Assembly: GCA_964546955.1 (NCBI GenBank)
Contig: CAZJLP010000012.1
Coordinates: forward strand, 44,107 to 108,106
Direction of reading: 5' to 3'
DNA length: 64,000 nucleotides
DNA from: CAZJLP01 sp964546955
Lineage (GTDB): Bacteria > Verrucomicrobiota > Verrucomicrobiia > Opitutales > Opitutaceae
The translations under genes were made by a program, and so were the position numbers. Under the pieces are notes generated by a model that did no database searches, had not been told where the DNA came from, and saw only the letters and a program-made list of their open reading frames with translations. This document shows, in pieces, positions 17,947 through 26,034 of this stretch (position 1 is the stretch's first letter; every line of letters starts with the position of its first letter).

Positions 17947-19848
17947 GTGGCGGGGAAGCGGCCCGACCACGTAGCGGCCAAGGTGCTCAACGAAGCGGTT
18001 GGCGGGTTGTCGGACGTCGCCGACTACCTCAAGACCGACCCGATTCCTCCGCTTTGGCGCGAGCTGCGGAACTACAATTTTGCCAAGCTGAAAGCGGATG
18101 CGATGGCCGCGGCCATCATCGGGATCATCACGATCCCGCAGGCGATTGGTTTTGCGCTGATTGTGGGGATTCCGGTGCAGGCGGTTCTGGTGACGGCGGT
18201 CATCGGCGGGGCGGTGTGCGCCGGATTGAGCTCTTCGCGCCATCTGGTTTTCGGACCGACCAACACGATCTCCATCATCCTGGCGGGCGCGCTGGTGACC
18301 ATCGCTTCCGTGCCGTTGACCGGGCTGCAGAAAGTGTTGCTGATCGGGTGCCTCATCGGCGCGATCCAACTAGCGGCGGGTTTTTTCAAGTTGGGCAACC
18401 TCACGCACTTTTTTTCGCGCACGGTGATCATCGCCTACAGCACCGCGGTCGGGATACTCATTGCCGTCGGCCAGATTGCGAATCTGCTTGGAATTGGCCG
18501 CCCCCCCGACGTCGACCTTGCGAGCACGGTGCTGCACTTGGCGGGCAGCTTGATCCACTTCGATTTAAATCCGATGACCGCCGCGGTGGGAGTGGCGACG
18601 CTGCTGCTGTTGATCCTTCTAAGACGCGTGCAGCCCAAATGGCCCGAAGGGATAATTGCCCTCGCGGTTTTCGGCTGCACGGCGATCACGTTGAACTTGC
18701 AGGACTTCGATGTACCGCTGGTTCGCGATGCAGGCGAAGTCGCGCGAGGGATGCCCTTTTTTGTCGGATTTCCGCTCAACGAAGAAGCGGTGCGGCTCGT
18801 GCCGCAAATCGCGAGCGTGGCATTGGCGGCGGCTATCCTTGGTATGCTCGAAGCCATTTCCATCGCGAAGACGCTCGCGGCGCAGTCCGGCCAGAAAGTG
18901 AACGCGAATCAAGAATTGCTCGCGATGGGTGCGGGGAATCTCGCGGCCACCGCCTTTGGGGCGATGCCGGGTTCGGCCTCATTCATCCGCAGCGCGCTCA
19001 ACTTGCAGGCGGGAGGCAGGACGCAGATGTCCTCGTTGATCAGCAGCTTTTTTGTCCTGGTGATCTTGGCCGTTGTCGCGGGGTTCACGAATCATATTCC
19101 CATCGCGGCGATCGCGGCGCTGCTCATCATGGTCGCGATGCGCTTGATCAACCCCGAACAGATCCGCATCGCCTGCCGTGCGACGAAATCCGATGCGGTG
19201 GTGTTTTGGGTCACGCTCACGTCCGCGCTGTTCCTTCGTCTGGACACGGCGGTGTATGTCGGGATCGGAATTTCGCTCGCCCTGTTCTTGAAGAAGGCCA
19301 GCGCGCCGTCGCTGGTGGAGTATGGCTTCGATGCGGCGGGCAATTTGTCGGAGCTGGAAAATCGCACGCAGCGGCGAAACGACGCGATTTCGATCGTGCA
19401 CGTGGAAGGTGAATTGTTCTTCGGGGCAGCCGATCTGTTTCAGGAGCAAGTGCGTTATCTCGCGGATGACGACCAGATACGCGTCGTGATTCTGCGGATG
19501 AAAAACGCGCGTCACCTGGATGCGACGTCGGTTATGTCGCTCCTGCAGCTGCACGAGTACCTTCACAAGACGCAACGACATCTCTTGATCAGCGGCATCA
19601 ACCCCGACGTGGAGCGCGTGCTCCGCGCGAGTGGGGCTCTTGAGCGGGTGGGGAAGGAGAATATTTTCCCAGCCGAGGCAAATCTGACCGCCAGCACGAA
19701 AAAAGCGCTCCTCCGGGCCTCGCATCTGCTCCAAACGAAAAAGGCCGAGGTGCGGATATTTTACGACCGCAACCGAGAAAAGGCGATCGAGGGTGCCCCC
19801 GCTGCGTCAGCCGGCGACCATGATAAGCCGGATGATTATTCGATTTGA
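17947..19848 (+). CDS. SulP family anion transporter with STAS domain
   Basis: A 633-residue inorganic anion transporter starting at GTG, 2 nt after parB. Ten or more hydrophobic segments span about residues 50-455 (AAAIIGIITIPQAIGFALIV; LVFGPTNTISIILAGALV), with the SulP-typical SASFIRSALNLQAGGRTQMS. A STAS domain follows (about 475-590; ISIVHVEGELFFGAADLF). The substrate could be sulfate, bicarbonate or another anion; sequence alone does not decide. A charged tail follows the STAS domain. It probably shares a transcript with the LysM gene and parB. Confidence 0.93.
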   Translation: MAGKRPDHVAAKVLNEAVGGLSDVADYLKTDPIPPLWRELRNYNFAKLKADAMAAAIIGIITIPQAIGFALIVGIPVQAVLVTAVIGGAVCAGLSSSRHLVFGPTNTISIILAGALVTIASVPLTGLQKVLLIGCLIGAIQLAAGFFKLGNLTHFFSRTVIIAYSTAVGILIAVGQIANLLGIGRPPDVDLASTVLHLAGSLIHFDLNPMTAAVGVATLLLLILLRRVQPKWPEGIIALAVFGCTAITLNLQDFDVPLVRDAGEVARGMPFFVGFPLNEEAVRLVPQIASVALAAAILGMLEAISIAKTLAAQSGQKVNANQELLAMGAGNLAATAFGAMPGSASFIRSALNLQAGGRTQMSSLISSFFVLVILAVVAGFTNHIPIAAIAALLIMVAMRLINPEQIRIACRATKSDAVVFWVTLTSALFLRLDTAVYVGIGISLALFLKKASAPSLVEYGFDAAGNLSELENRTQRRNDAISIVHVEGELFFGAADLFQEQVRYLADDDQIRVVILRMKNARHLDATSVMSLLQLHEYLHKTQRHLLISGINPDVERVLRASGALERVGKENIFPAEANLTASTKKALLRASHLLQTKKAEVRIFYDRNREKAIEGAPAASAGDHDKPDDYSI

Positions 19849-19903
19849 GGGAAGGAGGGGGCGGGGGGGCATATTGTAAGTACGTAGCAAAAAATGGATT
19901 ACT

Positions 19904-20042
19904 ATCGTACTCGTTCTCTTACTCCTACTCGTTCTCGACCCCCCAACGATCTCCGGCCATTTGACTGCTACGGACCGGGTGATAGTCCGGCGGAGGTTCG
20001 GCCTTTTCGAGAACGAGTAGGAGTAAGAGAACGAGTACGAGT
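19904..20042. repeat. Long inverted repeat, copy B, nearly perfect 35-bp arms
   Basis: The left arm at 19904-19938 and right arm at 20007-20042 match as reverse complements at all but about two positions. The core is GAACGAGTAGGAGTAAGAGA. The loop is 68 nt. It lies between the SulP and secG genes. Confidence 0.9.
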
Positions 20043-20123
20043 TCGGAGCTGTCCGGGGTTATTGAGTTAGTCCTCCCCACCCTTGACACACACCCTTTCT
20101 CCCTGCTCTGTTTCCCTTTTTCC

Positions 20124-20588
20124 ATGGGCATCCTCATCGGCATCTTTACGTTCATTCTGGTCCTTATTTCCGCGTTTCTGATCCTCGTCGTGCTGGCGCA
20201 GAAGGCGAAGTCGGACGGAGGCGTCGGTTCGGCGTTGGGCGGCGGCGCAGCGGAAGCCGCGTTCGGCCATGAAACGGGGAATGTGCTGAGCAAATCGACC
20301 ATCAATGCGGCCATCGCGTTTTTTGTGCTCAGCTTCGGACTCTACGTGATGCACCTTTATCAATACCGGCAGAAAGTGGCGTCGAAAGCGCTTCCGTCGA
20401 TCTCTGTGCCGGCCGCACCCGCCCCGACCGCGCCGGTTGGAAGCGCACCCGCCACTCCGACGGTGGAGTCGCCCGCGCCCCTCACGCCCTCCGCAGTCGG
20501 TCCGGCAGCCCCGGCGCCTGCTCCAGCTCCCGCTCCTGCCACAACGGCTCCAGCCGCGACTCCGGCGGAGCAGCCCAAAAAACCCTGA
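20124..20588 (+). CDS. secG: SecG preprotein translocase subunit with long Pro/Ala tail
   Basis: A 154-residue protein. It has two membrane helices (about 2-24 and 58-78) and the SecG-typical loop (VVLAQKAKSDGGVGSALGGG). SecG assists SecYE in protein export. The last 65 residues are almost only Pro, Ala, Thr and Ser (APAPAPAPAT-like), longer than usual SecG (about 75-110 residues). The tail may be a periplasmic or cytoplasmic spacer; its role is unknown. The next gene starts 6 nt after the stop. Confidence 0.92.
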   Translation: MGILIGIFTFILVLISAFLILVVLAQKAKSDGGVGSALGGGAAEAAFGHETGNVLSKSTINAAIAFFVLSFGLYVMHLYQYRQKVASKALPSISVPAAPAPTAPVGSAPATPTVESPAPLTPSAVGPAAPAPAPAPAPATTAPAATPAEQPKKP

Positions 20589-20594
20589 TTCGCG

Positions 20595-21509
20595 GTGCGC
20601 CGCCCGGCGTCGAGACGATCGAATTTCCTGAGGCAGGCGACGCTGGTTGCCTGCCTCACGTGTTTTCTAGCGCAAGGGAATGTCGTCAGCGGGCAGCAGC
20701 ACCGTTACCGGCCGCCCGCCACCTACGGGCAGTTTGGAAAGCCGAATCAAGAGGAAGGAAAGCGATTTTTGGAGGAGGTCCGGCAACGGATCATTCCCGG
20801 ACAGTACTACGCCGAGTTCGAACTGATCCTGCAGCCGAGGAAGGGTGGGGCTTCCGCCGAAAAGACAATCCAGGCGGAGCTGTGGAGCGGTCACAATTCG
20901 CGCGGACCGATTTCGCGCTTGGTGCTCCATCCCGGGGTAAAGGCAAGTGAGCGACGATTACTGATCCAGTATGGGCCGCAGTCGGCGGTCTGGAGCTGGC
21001 AGCCCAGCGACGGAAACCAGGTCAAGCAACTGGGGACCGCAGCGCTCTTTGAGCCGCTGGCGGGGACCCATTTCACGGCATTCGATCTGCAGATGCAGTA
21101 TCTTTACTGGAGCGATTATATTTTCGAGGGAACGGTCAAGGCCAAGGGGCGTCCGACCAATGTTTTCCTTTTGTATCCACCGGCCGAGGTCGCTGCCCAA
21201 AATCCTGATTTGACGGGTGTACGGGTGTTTTTGGATACACAGTTCCATGCCATGATTCAGGCCGAAATGATCGGGGCGGAGGGCAGGTTATTGCGGGCGG
21301 TTGCGCTTAACGGGTTCAAGCAGATCGACGGGCAGTTTTTCCCCAAGACCATCGAGTACCGGGATGAGACGACGCGGGACAAGACCCTTTTCTCGCTCGT
21401 GGGCGCGGCTTTTCGTCTCAGCTTTTCCATGACAACGCTGGAGCCGGCGCACCTGAGCGAGCCGGCCAGCCCCCCGCCGCCGGACCGAATTCATAGGGTT
21501 AGGCCCTAG
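20595..21509 (+). CDS. Exported LolA-like (outer-membrane lipoprotein-sorting type) protein
   Basis: A 304-residue protein starting at GTG 20595, 6 nt after secG, so translation is probably coupled. It has a signal peptide (LRQATLVACLTCFLAQGNVVSG). The body looks like the half-barrel fold of lipoprotein-sorting proteins of the uncharacterised LolA-like type: repeated beta strands and AVWSWQPSDGN, then YLYWSDYIFEGTVKAKGRPTN. Homologues are often annotated outer membrane lipoprotein-sorting protein without proof. Pairing with secG fits a role in the envelope. Confidence 0.7.
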   Translation: MRRPASRRSNFLRQATLVACLTCFLAQGNVVSGQQHRYRPPATYGQFGKPNQEEGKRFLEEVRQRIIPGQYYAEFELILQPRKGGASAEKTIQAELWSGHNSRGPISRLVLHPGVKASERRLLIQYGPQSAVWSWQPSDGNQVKQLGTAALFEPLAGTHFTAFDLQMQYLYWSDYIFEGTVKAKGRPTNVFLLYPPAEVAAQNPDLTGVRVFLDTQFHAMIQAEMIGAEGRLLRAVALNGFKQIDGQFFPKTIEYRDETTRDKTLFSLVGAAFRLSFSMTTLEPAHLSEPASPPPPDRIHRVRP

Positions 21510-21638
21510 TCGGAGTGTGAGGGAGGCCCTGCCCCTTTTTTAGTGACATTGGCGATATTTGCGTTGCTCCCGACGCTCGCTCAGCCTTGTTTGTAGTACC
21601 GCAGCAAGACAAAACAATAGTCGAGTGACTGTATTGCC

Positions 21639-21956
21639 ATGGCAAAGAAAAACAATAACGCACCGTCCCCACTTACGTTTGACCTCCCCGTTTCTTTGAT
21701 TGGAAAGTTGGGTTCGCACCAGAAAAAGCTCGGCCTCAAGTCTGCGAGCGAAGTGGTGCGCCTGGCGATTGGTAGTTACGACTACAACGATTTTAAGACT
21801 TCGTCCGAGGAACACCGCCAAATCTCCGTCCGCCTCCCGGCCGATATGAAGAGCAAATTGGCGAAGTTTTCGAAGAAGAAGAAGGTCAGTGTCGGAGAGC
21901 TCCTTCGCGTGGCGATCGACTCGCTCGAAGCGAAGGGCGGCAAAAAGAAGCGTTGA
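21639..21956 (+). CDS. Small protein with two tandem ribbon-helix-helix-like motifs
   Basis: A 105-residue basic protein. Two copies of a ribbon-helix-helix pattern are visible: residues about 10-48 (PLTFDLPVSLIGKLGSHQKK then SASEVVRLAIGSY) and 60-98 (ISVRLPADMKSKLAKFSKKK then SVGELLRVAIDSL). RHH proteins normally dimerise to build one DNA-binding ribbon; a tandem could fold as an internal pseudo-dimer. It ends in GGKKKR. It has its own terminator and no partner toxin gene beside it, so antitoxin function is not supported. Confidence 0.75.
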   Translation: MAKKNNNAPSPLTFDLPVSLIGKLGSHQKKLGLKSASEVVRLAIGSYDYNDFKTSSEEHRQISVRLPADMKSKLAKFSKKKKVSVGELLRVAIDSLEAKGGKKKR

Positions 21957-21989
21957 GCGCGAGATCAGCGCGGGTTATAGACGCAAAGC

Positions 21990-22027
21990 ACTGAGTGCGC
22001 CGGCCATCGAGCCGGCGCTCAGTTTTT
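21990..22027 (+). terminator. Rho-independent terminator after the RHH gene
   Basis: The stem ACTGAG..CGCCGGC pairs with GCCGGCG..CTCAGT (2-nt bulge), with a 6-nt loop, followed by TTTTT. Confidence 0.9.
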
Positions 22028-22110
22028 AGGGCTTCAAGATCGCCAGCGTCGCTGTTCGGGTGTGCGCTTGCATTTGTGGCTCGCCGACTCTTACGTCGTG
22101 GCCCTTTTGC

Positions 22111-23304
22111 ATGAGCACCCAACCGTTGCCGCTTTCGTCCTGGGCCCAGAATATCTCGCCATCGCCGACCTTGGCGGTCGACGCGAAGGCGAAGGCCCTT
22201 CAGGCAGCCGGTGAAGACGTCTGCAGTTTCGCCGCGGGCGAACCCGACTTCGACACCCCGGACCACATCAAGGAGGCGTGCATCGCGGCGCTCAAGTCCG
22301 GCAAAACCAAATACGCGCCGACTCCCGGCATCGAGCCGCTCCGGCAGGCGATCGCGGAGAAATATGCGGTAGAATACGGTCTGAAGGTTACTCCAACCCA
22401 GGTCGTGGTCTCGCCGGGTGGAAAGTTTTCGTGCTACCTGGCAATTCTCGCCACGTGTTCGGCGGGCGATGAGGTGATCATTCCGGCGCCTTTTTGGGTG
22501 AGCTACCCGGAGATGGTAAAACTTGCCGGCGCGACGCCCAAGCTGGTATTGGCGGACGATAAAACGGGTTTCCGGCTGACCTCAGCGATGTTGGAAGCGG
22601 CCATCACGCCAAGAACGAAGCTGATCGTGCTCAATTCGCCGTCGAACCCCACGGGAGCCGTCTATTCGAAGGCGGAACTCGAGGCGCTCGTCGCCGTGGC
22701 GATGAAGCATAATCTCTACATCCTTTCCGACGAAATGTACGAGCACCTGGTCTATGACGGGGCGAAGCCCACCTGTGTCGCAACCCTGTCGAAAGAAGCC
22801 GAAGCCCGGACAATCGTGGTGGCAGGATTTTCCAAGACTTATTCCATGACCGGATGGCGATTGGGGACGCTCGTGGCTCCTGCGCCGATCGCGAAGGCAT
22901 GCGCGGAGATTCAGAGCCAGCAGTCGAGCAATGCGACGACCTTCGCGCAGTTTGGCGCGCTGGCCGCCTTGAAGGAAAAAGAGAAAACTGCCGCAGCATT
23001 AAAAACCATGCTGGTCGCTTTCGACCGTCGGCGGAAAACATTGCATGCCGAGCTGAACAAGATCCCCGGGATCAAGTGCCTGCTGGCGGAAGGCGCCTTC
23101 TATTTGTTTCCCAATATCTCCAGCTTTGGGCTCAAGGATCAGGACTTCTGCGCCCGGCTGCTCGATCAGGAGAAAGTCGCGGCCGTCCCGGGCAGCGCCT
23201 TCGGCGCCGAAGGTTACTTGCGCCTCAGTTATGCCACGAGCGATGAAATCATCGCAAAGGGTGTGAGCCGCCTCGCGAAATTTTGCGCGACGTTGAAGCC
23301 GTAA
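22111..23304 (+). CDS. Aspartate aminotransferase, class I/II fold
   Basis: A 397-residue PLP enzyme, from ATG 22111 rather than 22060 because [20 protein letters not shown] is the usual N-terminus. Seen: [16 protein letters not shown], the [11 protein letters not shown] motif, the [11 protein letters not shown] motif, the Schiff-base Lys242 in [14 protein letters not shown], and the conserved RLSYATS near the C-terminus that holds the carboxylate-binding Arg. It transfers the amino group between aspartate and 2-oxoglutarate; some close relatives also take prephenate. It stands alone between terminators. Confidence 0.93.
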   Translation: MSTQPLPLSSWAQNISPSPTLAVDAKAKALQAAGEDVCSFAAGEPDFDTPDHIKEACIAALKSGKTKYAPTPGIEPLRQAIAEKYAVEYGLKVTPTQVVVSPGGKFSCYLAILATCSAGDEVIIPAPFWVSYPEMVKLAGATPKLVLADDKTGFRLTSAMLEAAITPRTKLIVLNSPSNPTGAVYSKAELEALVAVAMKHNLYILSDEMYEHLVYDGAKPTCVATLSKEAEARTIVVAGFSKTYSMTGWRLGTLVAPAPIAKACAEIQSQQSSNATTFAQFGALAALKEKEKTAAALKTMLVAFDRRRKTLHAELNKIPGIKCLLAEGAFYLFPNISSFGLKDQDFCARLLDQEKVAAVPGSAFGAEGYLRLSYATSDEIIAKGVSRLAKFCATLKP

Positions 23305-23491
23305 CCAGGCTCGGTGGTGAGATTGCCGCGTTCGAGCTGACCGGGCTTCAGGTTCGATTAACTGCAAATCATTGGTTGGGGGCGTTCCTTAACATCGCCC
23401 CAAACAAAGATTCAGTTTTACTGTCCGCTGCGGTTGGGTTCGTCCGTTGCATCATTGGGGACGAACACCCTTACACTGAAAGGATAACGAC
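23305..23491. promoter_or_regulatory. Intergenic region with two hairpins before the DUF1579 gene
   Basis: Two inverted repeats are seen: one near 23376-23402 (GGGGGCG / CGCCCC, 10-12 nt loop), perhaps a terminator for the aminotransferase, and one at 23438-23466 (GTTCGTCC / GGACGAAC). The AAAGGAT at 23478-23484 is a reasonable ribosome binding site for ATG 23492. Confidence 0.5.
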
Positions 23492-24064
23492 ATGAAAAAA
23501 CTAGTCATCGCAGGTTACCTCGTGGCGCTGCTGAGCGGAGCCACTCTGATCAACGCGGGAGAAGACAAGCCGAAGATGCCGGAAATGCCGCCGCCGGCCA
23601 AAGAACACGAACTGCTAAATAAGTTCGTTGGCGAGTGGGAGACCGAGTTCGAATGCTATTTCGAGCCCGGCAAGCCGGCCACCAAAGGCAAGGGCACGGA
23701 GAGCGCCCGGATCCTGGGTGGATTCTGGGTCGTCGCGGACGGAAAAGGCGAACTTCCCGGCATGGGCTCGATGAACAGCGTGCTCACCGTCGGTTATAGT
23801 CCGGAAAAAAAGAAGTACGTGGGAACATGGATCGATTCCATGTCGAGCCACTTGTGGACCTATGAAGGCACGGTCGACGCCAGCGGCAAAGTGCTCACCT
23901 TCGAATGCGAAGGTCCTTGTCCCACGCAGCCCGGCAAGCTCTCGAAGTTCCGGGAAGTGACGGAATTCAAGAGCAAGGACCATCGCGTGTTCACGTCCTC
24001 CATTCAAGGCGACGACGGAAAGTGGAACAAGATGGTCACGGTTACGTATAAACGCAAAAGCTAG
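23492..24064 (+). CDS. Exported DUF1579 family protein
   Basis: A 190-residue protein with a signal peptide (KLVIAGYLVALLSGATLINA). The DUF1579 pattern is clear: HELLNKFVGEWETEFECYFE, GGFWVVADGKGEL, SVLTVGYSPEKKKYVGTWID, LWTYEGTVDASGK. The fold is a small beta-barrel (lipocalin-like) and the biochemical role is unknown. It is monocistronic, with a hairpin downstream. Confidence 0.9.
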   Translation: MKKLVIAGYLVALLSGATLINAGEDKPKMPEMPPPAKEHELLNKFVGEWETEFECYFEPGKPATKGKGTESARILGGFWVVADGKGELPGMGSMNSVLTVGYSPEKKKYVGTWIDSMSSHLWTYEGTVDASGKVLTFECEGPCPTQPGKLSKFREVTEFKSKDHRVFTSSIQGDDGKWNKMVTVTYKRKS

Positions 24065-24087
24065 CAGGGCACTGCGGCTGACCTTTG

Positions 24088-24134
24088 AACCCGATCCTCT
24101 TGGGGAGCCCTGCTCTCCCGGGGGACGGGTTTTA
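24088..24134 (+). terminator. Probable terminator after the DUF1579 gene
   Basis: An imperfect stem with AACCCG at the foot pairing with CGGGTT, then TTTATTATT. Confidence 0.55.
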
Positions 24135-24158
24135 TTATTGGGCGGGTGTGCTCAACCC

Positions 24159-24264
24159 CTCGTTCTCGTCCCCACACATTCACGCCCACGGTTGATTCCC
24201 AAATCGCCCTACAAGCGACGGCGCTGAGGACGAGAACGAGTAGGAGTAAGAGAACGAGAACGAT
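24159..24264. repeat. Inverted-repeat family, copy C with truncated left arm
   Basis: The right arm at 24228-24264 carries the full core GAACGAGTAGGAGTAAGAGA. The left arm is reduced to the loop-side 13 nt (CTCGTTCTCGTCC, 24159-24171). The loop shares TTCCCAA, CCCTAC and ACGGCGC with copy D in the same order. Confidence 0.8.
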
Positions 24265-24305
24265 TTCTCCGGAGAGCTGTTGACGCTCTCCACCGCATAA
24301 GCCTG

Positions 24306-25562
24306 TCAGTATCGCACTTCGAGCCCCAACGTGGTGAGGTCGATGGATTTGCGGGCGATCGGGGTGTCGCCCTCCTGGTGCTCGAACGTAGTCGCCACGT
24401 TCGCATTCAACCAGAGCCTCGCGGCGAGCGAGAGGAGATCGCTGTGAGAGGGGCCGCCCGAGAGGCGGTTGAACCATTGATAGGATCCCTTCAGCTCAAG
24501 TGACGGAAAGTTGCGGGTTCGCAGGCCCAGCGATGCTTTTCCGCCAATTCGGAAAAAATTGTCATCCGCTTCGGACGCAATGAAGCGGCTACCCTTGTGG
24601 AGGTGGCTGAAATCCAAAGTCGGAACCAACCCGAGCTGATAGAGGAGGGGGCCGGATCCGAGACCCTTGTAGCCGGTGTTGATCGCCAAGTGGGTCGAGT
24701 CTGTCAGAAGGTAGGGAAGGATTTTCACTGACGCGCCGCTCATCAGCCCGCCGAAGCGGAAATCGGTGAGGACATAGGGTGCCGCGGAAAGCTCGAGGTT
24801 GCGCAGGGCGCCGGTCGAGATGAGGTTGGCGGACCAGATAAACGGGAGATTGAATTGTAGCTCCTCGATGTCGGCCGAAGTGTCTTCCGCAACGCGGACG
24901 ACCCTCCAATTGACGGAAGGCAGAATTCTCCAGGCATCGCTGCGAACCCGCCGGCCGGGAGCGGAAGCGGTGTGATCGCGGGAAAAAGTGAGAGGGTAGA
25001 TGACGGCGCCTTCGGCTGACCAGGAGTCTCGGCTTTTGAGGTTGTCCTCGGCGTGAGCGAGTCGCATGCCATCCGCGTCTGTGACGGCTTCGCTCCATTC
25101 ATCAGGGCTCCGTCTCAGCAGAAGGGGCCCGCGGGAGGACGAGTCGGTTTTCTTCGCTTCGCGGAAGAAACCGGGAATGACATTTTGCGATTCCGCAGAA
25201 TCGTTCTTCGCGTCGTCTCGGTTGCTGTACCGACGGATGAGCTCGATCGGGAAAGGAGGGCGTGCTGGGAGAAGGTGGGCTTTCAGCTCGCCGAGTTGAT
25301 CGAGCGCTTGTTCCTCAACGTCTTTGCGGAACAGTTCTTCGATTTCTTGCTTTGTCGTGACCTTTGCCTTGAACGAAAGGTCGGCATTCAAGAGACGTTC
25401 TAGGTCCGGCTTGAGTTTGTCCCGGCGCACCAGGTAGGACTTCAACTCCGCCTCATCGAGCGCGCCGCTGCGATCGAGGTCGAAGAGCGCCGGATCGATC
25501 GGCTTGTCGGCGGCAAAGGCGGCAGCTGAACAAAACAGGGCCAGGATGAATGCGCGGAGCAT
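24306..25562 (-). CDS. Putative outer membrane beta-barrel protein with N-terminal EF-hand
   Basis: A 418-residue protein from ATG 25562, where the signal peptide begins (LRAFILALFCSAAAFAADKP). Directly after it is a canonical EF-hand loop (DLDRSGALDEAE, Asp at 1 and 3, Ser at 5, Glu at 12). A helical linker follows, then about 280 residues of alternating beta strands ending in an aromatic residue (LGLEVRY), as in outer membrane barrels. Function is unknown. The gene starts 2 nt after the stop of the 25565-25873 gene, so they form an operon. Confidence 0.75.
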   Translation of the reverse strand: MLRAFILALFCSAAAFAADKPIDPALFDLDRSGALDEAELKSYLVRRDKLKPDLERLLNADLSFKAKVTTKQEIEELFRKDVEEQALDQLGELKAHLLPARPPFPIELIRRYSNRDDAKNDSAESQNVIPGFFREAKKTDSSSRGPLLLRRSPDEWSEAVTDADGMRLAHAEDNLKSRDSWSAEGAVIYPLTFSRDHTASAPGRRVRSDAWRILPSVNWRVVRVAEDTSADIEELQFNLPFIWSANLISTGALRNLELSAAPYVLTDFRFGGLMSGASVKILPYLLTDSTHLAINTGYKGLGSGPLLYQLGLVPTLDFSHLHKGSRFIASEADDNFFRIGGKASLGLRTRNFPSLELKGSYQWFNRLSGGPSHSDLLSLAARLWLNANVATTFEHQEGDTPIARKSIDLTTLGLEVRY

Positions 25563-25564
25563 GG

Positions 25565-25873
25565 TCAGGAAGTAAGTCGGTTTGCTTTGGGGATATTGTT
25601 CCAAATCAGGCCGGACAGGTCCTTCACCGTGACGAGACTCGATTTTTGCAGGGCCGCTGTCCGCACATCGGCGTTGACGTCTTGGAAGAAGCCTGGGTTT
25701 GAAGCGCTGATGGGTCCTTCAATCCAGATCTCCAATACCTCGAGATCTTTATTGGTCAGCGACCAGTCCGAGCGCAGGCGATCCTTGAGGCTGATTTCCT
25801 TCGGTTGGCGGTGGAGGAAATGCGCGAGCATCTGGAGGGTGCGACTGACGCATTCTGATTTGTCGATTTTCAT
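25565..25873 (-). CDS. Small uncharacterised protein in an operon with the EF-hand barrel
   Basis: A 102-residue protein from ATG 25873 (MKIDKSECVSRTLQMLAHFL); upstream in-frame ATGs at 25900 and 25948 are possible. There is no signal peptide or membrane helix. It looks mostly helical with a mid acidic/hydrophobic segment (SLTNKDLEVLEIWIEG) faintly reminiscent of acyl-carrier-like helices but without a DSL phosphopantetheine site. I do not recognise a family. It is divergent from the M3 peptidase gene. Confidence 0.65.
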   Translation of the reverse strand: MKIDKSECVSRTLQMLAHFLHRQPKEISLKDRLRSDWSLTNKDLEVLEIWIEGPISASNPGFFQDVNADVRTAALQKSSLVTVKDLSGLIWNNIPKANRLTS

Positions 25874-26034
25874 ATTAAGTGCGCGGAGAAAAGCCTGCAT
25901 GTGCAAACGAGCGGGAAAGGACGGCGGAACCCTCCCGATGCTGGCCAAGGCTCGGAGACGCTGGCGAACCCCGTCCTCGAAGGCAAGAGGAGGCGAGGGG
26001 GCGACCGGACTGACGGGCTTGCGCTCGTGGAGAC

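Noticed and set aside
17883..19412. 509-codon plus-strand frame overlapping the SulP gene
   Set aside because: Shadow frame; the SulP frame has helices and a STAS domain.
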